Source: Candidatus Omnitrophota bacterium
Lineage (GTDB): Bacteria; Omnitrophota; 4484-213
Direction of reading: 5' to 3'
Assembly (NCBI GenBank): GCA_030640885.1
Contig: DAOWIN010000058.1
Location: 1-9,845 of the forward strand
DNA: 9,845 nt
Every line of letters starts with the position of its first letter. Within the stretch, counting starts at the first letter, position 1. The notes beneath the pieces are model-generated. The model saw only the letters and a program-made list of their open reading frames with translations, was not told the origin of the DNA and made no database searches. This document shows positions 5,633-9,845 of the stretch, piece by piece. Position numbers and translations under genes: made by a program.

Positions 5633-5962
5633 TTAAAATTCTAAATTATGCCCGATAGGGCTGAAGTCCAAAAAAACTTTACACAAATTGATGAATCTGC
5701 TGCAACCTTTTTCCTTGTTTATATAAAAATCTGCCAAAACTCCTCTAAACCTCAATAACTCTTTTAAACCATAACTATTTTTCCTAACTTCCACACTCAA
5801 ATCAATTAGTTCTAATGCTCGTTTCAAACAAATTTTAGATAAAGGATAATCTTTTGCCTTAAGCCAATTCTTTGCCCGCGATAATTCCGCCGCAATATTC
5901 AAAAGCTGTTTATCTCTGGACAAATTCCGCCATTTTACTAAACTTAATTCCATCTTGTTCAC
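5633..5962 (-). CDS. Small helical protein of unknown function, partner of the DUF5674 gene
   Basis: A 109-residue, probably all-helical, soluble protein with no signal peptide or membrane segment. Residues about 15-58 (SRDKQLLNIAAELSRAKNWL, then a KDYPLSKICLKRALELIDL stretch) look like two amphipathic helices of TPR or HEPN-like character; KELLRFRGVLADFY (67-80) is a third. I do not know a named family, though I recall similar small ORFs next to DUF5674 genes in candidate-phylum genomes. The start is taken as the GTG at 5962, which overlaps the preceding stop as GTGA with GGAAG just upstream; the ATG at 5953 is the alternative. The overlap implies co-translation and perhaps a joint function. 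A toxin-antitoxin-like pairing is speculation. Confidence 0.75.
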   Translation of the reverse strand: MNKMELSLVKWRNLSRDKQLLNIAAELSRAKNWLKAKDYPLSKICLKRALELIDLSVEVRKNSYGLKELLRFRGVLADFYINKEKGCSRFINLCKVFLDFSPIGHNLEF

Positions 5963-6303
5963 AAAACTTCCGGTAGCAATTTGGAAATTATATCTTTCAT
6001 TTTTTCCTGCACAAAGATGTCTTGTACCTCTAAAGAATTATTTTCTACCGAAGGTCTGATATTAATCAAAGAACTATATTCTATCTTTTTTTCTTTTTTA
6101 GGATAAAAATTACCACCCCATAAATCTTGTTGTTTAGAACCGTCTTCTAATAATAAAGCTTCGCCATCTGAATGCAACTCTCCTCCCAAAGCAATTATTT
6201 CTCTTTTTAGGTCAACCACAAATTTAATCATATCAGAAAAGGGATGTCCGAGAAATTCCTCTATTTCTTTTTCACCTATTTTGTTTTTAATAAGTTTTAG
6301 CAT
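5959..6303 (-). CDS. DUF5674-family protein
   Basis: A 114-residue cytoplasmic protein. The segment GELHSDGEALLLEDGSKQQD (41-60), then LWGGNFYP (61-68) and SSLINIRPSVENNS (77-90), matches what I remember as the DUF5674 consensus: G-E-x-H-x-D-x-E-x-x-L-L-E-x-G-S-K-Q-x-x-L-W-G-x-N, then I-N-I-R-P-S-x-x-N. The conserved acidic and histidine residues (E42, H44, D46, E48) could form a metal or active site, but the biochemical function is unknown to me. It starts at the ATG at 6303, after a 102-nt gap carrying the heptamer repeat, with only a weak AGAGA-type ribosome site. Its stop overlaps the GTG of the next gene. First gene of the islet behind pheA; family assignment is from memory. Confidence 0.8.
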   Translation of the reverse strand: MLKLIKNKIGEKEIEEFLGHPFSDMIKFVVDLKREIIALGGELHSDGEALLLEDGSKQQDLWGGNFYPKKEKKIEYSSLINIRPSVENNSLEVQDIFVQEKMKDIISKLLPEVL

Positions 6304-6353
6304 AAGACATCTCTAATCTTTTGGAAACTAAAGTTTTGCCTTTTTCTTTCTTT

Positions 6354-6405
6354 GGCTTGCAGCTTTCTTTTTTTCTTTTCTTGCCTGTAGCTTGTGGCTT
6401 GTAAC
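6354..6405. repeat. Heptamer repeat copy abutting the pheA stop codon
   Basis: Heptamers CCTGTAG (6384-6390), CTTGTGG (6391-6397) and CTTGTAA (6398-6404) end directly at the pheA stop (TAG, 6408-6406). A pyrimidine tract separates them from a further unit, CTTGCAG, at 6356-6362. Tract and heptamers closely resemble 1771-1815, where the array likewise touches a stop codon, but here both parts have the same orientation, so no large hairpin forms. Confidence 0.75.
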
Positions 6406-7479
6406 CTATTCCCTACTTTTAGGATAAGCCCCTAATATTTTCAAATAGGAACATCTTTTTTTTAATTCCTGCAAAACCCTACCTACCTTTTTCTGTTTAT
6501 AGTGTCCCTCCAAATCTACAAAGAAATAATATTCCCAAATCTTCTTTTTAGAAGGGCGTGATTCTATTTTGGTAAGATTAATCCCTTCTTTTTTAAAAGG
6601 AAGAAGGCATTCGTAAAGAGCTCCCGCTTTGTCTTTTACAGAAAAAACGATTGAGGTTTTATCGTTATCCGAAGACGAAACTTCATCTTTGCCAATTATC
6701 AAAAAGCGAGTTATGTTATGTAAACTATCCTGTATATTTTTCTTAACTATCTTTAGGTTATAAACTTGAGCCGCTAAATCATTGGCAATTGCTGACGATT
6801 TGTCCTCTTGGGTGACAATTTGAGCCGCTTTAGCGGTGCTGGAAACCTCAATCAGTTCTGCGTTAGCTAAGTTTCTATTTAACCAAGAACGGCATTGCCC
6901 AAAAACCTGTGGATTAGAATATACCTTTTTGATTTGAGCAAGAGAAGATTTGGAAAGAAGGCTATGAGAAATTTCCAAGAAAATCTCCGAGCATATTTTG
7001 ACATCAGAGTCTATAAACATATCCAGAGTGTAATTTACCGCTCCTTCATTAGAATTTTCAATAGGCACCACACCATAATCCGCTTCTTTCTTTTCTATAA
7101 TCTTAAATATACTTTCAATGCTTGGACAACCAATATAATTCATAGAACTGCCGAATTTTTTTAAAGCGGCTAAGTGAGTAAAGGTAGCCGCCGGTCCCAA
7201 ATAAGCAATGGTTGTTTTTTCTTGAAGAGAAAGAGCCGCTGACATAATCTCGCGGTAAATTGCCTTTACAGCCTTTTCTTCCAAAGGTCCCTTATTTAAT
7301 TCAATAATATGTTGATAGATTTCTTCTTCTCTTTTCGGCACATAAACAGAAATCCCCTGCTCATTTTTTATTTCTCCAATTTGCAAAGCAACATCTGTGC
7401 GCTGATTAAGAAGATGAATTATCTTTTTGTCTAATTCATCGATCTGCTGGCGCAGTGTTTTTAGTTTCATTTGTTTCAT
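6406..7479 (-). CDS. pheA: Bifunctional chorismate mutase / prephenate dehydratase (P-protein)
   Basis: Converts chorismate to prephenate and then to phenylpyruvate. Residues about 5-88 are an AroQ-type chorismate mutase with the expected active-site residues: R10 in LRQQIDELD, R27, K38, R50-E51 and Q86. Residues about 90-265 are prephenate dehydratase (IAYLGPAATFTHLAA, GVVPIENSNEGAV, then HNITRFLIIG with the catalytic T257-R-F). Residues about 275-350 are the ACT domain, with GALYECL (286-292) and ESRP (306-309), the Phe-binding motifs, so feedback inhibition by phenylalanine is expected. 357 residues is normal for the fusion. The ATG at 7479 lies 44 nt inside scpB; an ATG at 7470 is also possible. 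Neither has a good Shine-Dalgarno, so coupling to scpB translation is likely. A perfect palindrome lies 16 nt upstream. Confidence 0.97.
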   Translation of the reverse strand: MKQMKLKTLRQQIDELDKKIIHLLNQRTDVALQIGEIKNEQGISVYVPKREEEIYQHIIELNKGPLEEKAVKAIYREIMSAALSLQEKTTIAYLGPAATFTHLAALKKFGSSMNYIGCPSIESIFKIIEKKEADYGVVPIENSNEGAVNYTLDMFIDSDVKICSEIFLEISHSLLSKSSLAQIKKVYSNPQVFGQCRSWLNRNLANAELIEVSSTAKAAQIVTQEDKSSAIANDLAAQVYNLKIVKKNIQDSLHNITRFLIIGKDEVSSSDNDKTSIVFSVKDKAGALYECLLPFKKEGINLTKIESRPSKKKIWEYYFFVDLEGHYKQKKVGRVLQELKKRCSYLKILGAYPKSRE

Positions 7480-8014
7480 TTTGTTTCAATTTTGGGAGGT
7501 CATTCAATGACCTCAAGCCAAAATATTGTAAAAAAAGCGCGGTAGTACGGTAGATTAATGGCTTACCCAATGTTTTTTTTCTGCCGGCAATTCTAATCAA
7601 GCCTTTTTCTATGAACGATTTCAGAATTGAGCCTGTTTCCACTCCCCGTATAATTTCAATTTCGGCGCGTGTTACCGGTTGTCGATAGGCAATAATAGAC
7701 AAAGTCTCCAGAGCGGCAAAAGAAAGTTTTCCCTCCCTTTCTTTTTTAACAACCTTTTTTAGCCAAAAGGCATAAGTGGGCAAGGTGCAAATTTGAAAAC
7801 CTTGAGCAATCTCCACAATTTGAAAACTCCGCCCCTCTCTTCTGTATTCATCTTTTAATTCGTTGATAATCCCTTTTACTATTTTATTATCTATTTCTAA
7901 AGCCCTGTTCAAGTTTTCAATCAATAAGGGCTTATTGGATGTAAATAGAGCGGCTTCGATTATTCTTTTTGCTTTTGCATAACCAACCGGCAATCGGATT
8001 TCTTTATTTTTCAT
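7436..8014 (-). CDS. scpB: Segregation and condensation protein B
   Basis: A 192-residue kleisin-associated KITE subunit that works with ScpA and SMC in chromosome condensation and segregation. It shows the two winged-helix domains typical of ScpB: AKRIIEAALFTSNKPLLIENL (about 14-34), and KLSFAALETLSIIAYRQPVT then RAEIEIIRGVETGSILKSFI (about 95-134), followed by the wing ending GKPLIYRTTALFLQYFGLRS and LNDLP. The C-terminal tail (KLKQNETNETKNTAPADR) is low in conservation and overlaps the start of pheA by 44 nt. The ATG at 8014 is 11 nt after the scpA stop with no clear Shine-Dalgarno. Length is normal, and adjacency to scpA confirms the call. Confidence 0.95.
   Translation of the reverse strand: MKNKEIRLPVGYAKAKRIIEAALFTSNKPLLIENLNRALEIDNKIVKGIINELKDEYRREGRSFQIVEIAQGFQICTLPTYAFWLKKVVKKEREGKLSFAALETLSIIAYRQPVTRAEIEIIRGVETGSILKSFIEKGLIRIAGRKKTLGKPLIYRTTALFLQYFGLRSLNDLPKLKQNETNETKNTAPADR
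7496..7514. promoter_or_regulatory. Perfect 19-bp palindrome upstream of pheA
   Basis: GAGGTCATTCAATGACCTC has perfect 9-bp arms around a single central C. It sits within the 3' end of scpB (codons for LRSLND), 16 nt upstream of the pheA ATG at 7479. As RNA it can form an 8-bp stem with a 3-nt loop. It could be an operator or a translational control hairpin for pheA; its function is not shown by sequence alone. Confidence 0.45.
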
Positions 8015-8025
8015 TGTTCATTAAT

Positions 8026-8808
8026 TCAAACGAGTTCTTTTTTAGCAGTAATCCAAATTTCCCCAAAAGCCTCTTTTTGCTGAACAGTTATCTGATTAGT
8101 TTTTATCAATTCTAAAGTTGCTAAAAAGATTGTAATCATCTCCAGTTTATTCTCTGCCGATTGAAACAACTTTTTCAAAGGGAAAAGAGTTTTCTGTTTT
8201 AGCCAATTCAAAATTTGAAAAATTTTGTCTCGGACACTCCACCTTTCTTTGGCAATTTTGACCTCTTTGCCGGAAACGAGAGAAGAAATTTGAGCAAAAG
8301 CAGCGATTAGGTTTTTAATATCTGCTTTTTGTTCTATAGCATCTGCCTGCTCAATATTCTGTTCAACGGTTTGCTGATTTTTTATTTCGGGACGGCTAAA
8401 AAACAAAGATTGGCTCTCTTCTTTAAACCTCATTTGCTTTGCAATGTCTTTAATCTGTTTGTACTCCCAAATTTTTTGCTCTAAAAGTTGCCCCAAGTCT
8501 TCTTCCTCCTCTTCTTGCGCAGTTTCCCTTTTAGGTAAAAGTACCAGCGACTTCAGAAAAATTAAGTTGGAAGAAATTAACAAAAAATCAGCGGCAATAT
8601 TTATGTCACCGCGAAAATTCAATAACCAATTAAGATACTGATTGACTATTTCAAGCAGGGAAAAATTACAAATATCCAGTTTCTCTTCTTTGACTTTTCG
8701 CAAAAGAAATTGAGGTTCTCCAGAGAAATTTTCTAATTCTAATTTTAGATTTGAGTCTTGAATGTATTGCACTTTTTCTTTATCTTTCCTCTTAACCTTA
8801 ACCTTCAA
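8026..8808 (-). CDS. scpA: Segregation and condensation protein A (kleisin)
   Basis: The kleisin that bridges SMC heads and binds ScpB. The N-terminal domain is recognisable but divergent: LENFSGEPQFLLRKVKEEKL, then DICNFSLLEIVNQYLNWLL and INIAADFLLISSNLIFLKSL plus VLLPKRE, where most ScpAs have FEGPLDLLLxLIxxxKLDI. A charged linker (EEEEED, poly-Q/E) follows, and the C-terminal winged helix is visible as VRDKIFQILNWLK and MITIFLATLELIKTNQITVQ then FGEIWI. 260 residues is normal. The start is a TTG at 8808 with AAGGGGAAAGG directly upstream, overlapping the trpS end by 11 nt; no in-frame ATG lies near. The first residues (KVKVKRKDKEK) are low-complexity and lie partly on a hexamer repeat, so the true start could be a little downstream, for example GTG at 8772. 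Confidence 0.93.
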   Translation of the reverse strand: MKVKVKRKDKEKVQYIQDSNLKLELENFSGEPQFLLRKVKEEKLDICNFSLLEIVNQYLNWLLNFRGDINIAADFLLISSNLIFLKSLVLLPKRETAQEEEEEDLGQLLEQKIWEYKQIKDIAKQMRFKEESQSLFFSRPEIKNQQTVEQNIEQADAIEQKADIKNLIAAFAQISSLVSGKEVKIAKERWSVRDKIFQILNWLKQKTLFPLKKLFQSAENKLEMITIFLATLELIKTNQITVQQKEAFGEIWITAKKELV

Positions 8809-8812
8809 CCTT
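8791..8812. repeat. CTTAAC-type tandem hexamer at the trpS-scpA junction
   Basis: CTTAAC (8791-8796), CTTAAC (8797-8802), CTTCAAC (8803-8809) and CTT. On the coding strand it reads AAGGTTGAAGGTTAAGGTTA, and it supplies the last codons of trpS (KVEG), its TAA, the TTG start of scpA and the repeated KVKV residues. It may be a small local expansion or part of the same purine-rich repeat style as 5361-5397; it is short and could be chance. Confidence 0.4.
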
Positions 8813-9802
8813 TCCCCTTGCTATAAATCCCACTTTTTTCTGTACTATCCGCAATGTCTTATTAGCTCGTTCGTTCGCTTTTTTCGCCCCCTCTTCTAAA
8901 ATTGCGGATATGTAATTTTTATCATCAATCAGTTTTTTATATCTACCTTGTATGGGTTTTAATCTGTCAATGAGCAATTCGGCAAGCTCTTTTTTAAACA
9001 GGGCATAATTTTTATTTTTGAATTTTTCTTCTAACTCGGAAAGGGTCATTCCTGATAGACAAGAATAGATAGTTAGCAAATTGCTTATTGCCGGTTTTGT
9101 TTTATCCAATTTTATTTCTGTACCGGAGTCTGTAATGGCCTGTTTAATCTTTTTCATCACCACCGATGGTTCATCTAACAAAGCGATATAATTGTTAGGA
9201 TTAGAATCTGACTTGTCCATTTTGCGTTTGGGGTCAAGCAAACTCATTATTCTCGCACCGGTTTTGGAAATATAGGGTTCGGGAATATGAAATACCCCTT
9301 TATGCAAATTATTAAAGCGAACGGCAATATCACGGGTCAATTCAAGGTGTTGTTTCTGGTCGTCTCCAATAGGCACAACATCGGTTTGATAAAGCAATAT
9401 GTCGCTTGCCATTAGCACAGGGTAAACATAGAGCCCGGCATTAATATTGGAGGAATGCTTTTTTGCTTTATTTTTGAATTGGGTCATTCTGTTCAGTTCG
9501 CCGATATTTGTCCAGCAATTTAGAATCCAAGCCAATTCTGCGTGGGCCGGAATATGAGATTGAATAAATATTGTGTTCTGTTTTGGCTCTATTCCGCAAG
9601 CAAGATATTGGGCAACAAAAGAAAAACAGCGGGAACGCAAAGAAGATGGCTCTTGAAACACTGTAATTGCGTGCATATCCACAACCATAAACAGGCAATC
9701 ATACTGCCCCTGCATATCCTTCCAATTTTTTAATGCCCCAATATAATTACCTATGGTAAGACTCCCAGTAGGGGCAATAGCGCTTAAAAGAATTTTTTTC
9801 AT
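8798..9802 (-). CDS. trpS: Tryptophanyl-tRNA synthetase
   Basis: Class I synthetase charging tRNA-Trp, cytoplasmic, 334 residues, normal for bacterial TrpRS. Landmarks are APTGSLTIGNYIGALKNW (10-27, the HIGH-equivalent TIGN), the FMVVDMHAIT strand, QSHIPAHAELAWILNC, GELNRMTQFKNKA (101-113), YPVLMASDILLYQTDVVPIG then DDQKQHLELTRDIA (127-160), and the KMSKS loop as KMDKS (194-198). The loop's second lysine is kept while the first serine is aspartate. The C-terminal helices ending RIVQKKVGF are typical. The ATG at 9802 is preceded by GGAAAAG at a rather long distance; all three upstream minus-strand frames are closed by stops at 9844-9831, so no upstream CDS reaches into it. First gene of the trpS-scpA-scpB-pheA block. 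Confidence 0.97.
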   Translation of the reverse strand: MKKILLSAIAPTGSLTIGNYIGALKNWKDMQGQYDCLFMVVDMHAITVFQEPSSLRSRCFSFVAQYLACGIEPKQNTIFIQSHIPAHAELAWILNCWTNIGELNRMTQFKNKAKKHSSNINAGLYVYPVLMASDILLYQTDVVPIGDDQKQHLELTRDIAVRFNNLHKGVFHIPEPYISKTGARIMSLLDPKRKMDKSDSNPNNYIALLDEPSVVMKKIKQAITDSGTEIKLDKTKPAISNLLTIYSCLSGMTLSELEEKFKNKNYALFKKELAELLIDRLKPIQGRYKKLIDDKNYISAILEEGAKKANERANKTLRIVQKKVGFIARGKVEG

Positions 9803-9845
9803 TTTTTAGTTACTTTCTTTTCCAAAAGTTTCAATTAGTCTTTAT
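9803..9845. other. Short spacer upstream of trpS
   Basis: 43 nt of AT-rich DNA. All three minus-strand frames contain stops (TAA at 9844-9842, TAA at 9837-9835, TGA at 9833-9831), so any upstream gene could contribute at most a few terminal codons and cannot be identified. No convincing promoter or leader structure is visible in so short a piece. Confidence 0.5.

Noticed and set aside
6825..6836. Perfect 12-bp palindrome CCGCTTTAGCGG
   Set aside because: Lies deep inside pheA coding sequence (TAKAAQ region), and a palindrome of this length is expected by chance in about 10 kb.
6895..7164. Plus-strand 89-codon open frame
   Set aside because: Antisense shadow of the prephenate dehydratase domain of pheA.
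8444..8641. Plus-strand 65-codon open frame
   Set aside because: Antisense to scpA; its poly-Ser run mirrors the poly-Glu linker of ScpA.
9468..9733. Short open frames on both strands within trpS
   Set aside because: Both lie in alternative frames of strongly conserved TrpRS sequence.

Overview
The window is an AT-rich, tightly packed bacterial segment in which every confident gene lies on the minus strand, so transcription runs from position 9845 towards 1. The housekeeping content (trpS, scpA, scpB, pheA, hisC, a Thermotoga-type aroF, alaS) is chromosomal. Low GC, very short spacers, several dispersed short-repeat families and a DUF5674-type gene together suggest an uncultured candidate-phylum bacterium. 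Omnitrophota (OP3) or a relative is my best guess, but this is inference from style and gene order, with low to moderate confidence.

Layout in transcription order. (1) 9802-6406: trpS, scpA, scpB and pheA form one compact block; trpS/scpA overlap by 11 nt, scpA/scpB are 11 nt apart, and scpB/pheA overlap by 44 nt. (2) 6405-4055: an accessory islet sits between pheA and hisC. It holds a DUF5674-family gene with a 4-nt-overlapping small helical partner, a secreted Cys-rich protein with an early stop, and a Phd/YefM-RelE toxin-antitoxin pair with a clear sigma70-type promoter. (3) 4054-1814: hisC, only 3 nt behind the toxin gene, then aroF. (4) 1720-1: the first 573 codons of alaS, running off the left edge.

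Function. aroF (first step of the shikimate pathway), pheA (chorismate to phenylpyruvate) and hisC (a PLP aminotransferase that could make Phe/Tyr as well as His) form an aromatic amino acid set. It is mixed with tRNA charging (trpS, alaS) and the SMC-ScpAB condensin subunits. The islet separates pheA from hisC-aroF, so the latter two may now depend on the toxin-antitoxin promoter.

The most unusual feature is the density of short repeats of at least four types. A heptamer family (AGCTRCA and its complement) forms short arrays abutting the stop codons of aroF and pheA, and also lies in frame inside alaS. A purine-rich repeat encodes the hydrophobic core of the Cys-rich protein's signal peptide. 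An 83-bp hairpin element of the GTCATTCTGA type overlaps that protein's apparent start. A GATTACACA direct repeat plus hairpins fills the hisC-aroF gap. I found no rRNA, tRNA, CRISPR array, transposase or riboswitch. No gene-free stretch exceeds 300 bases.
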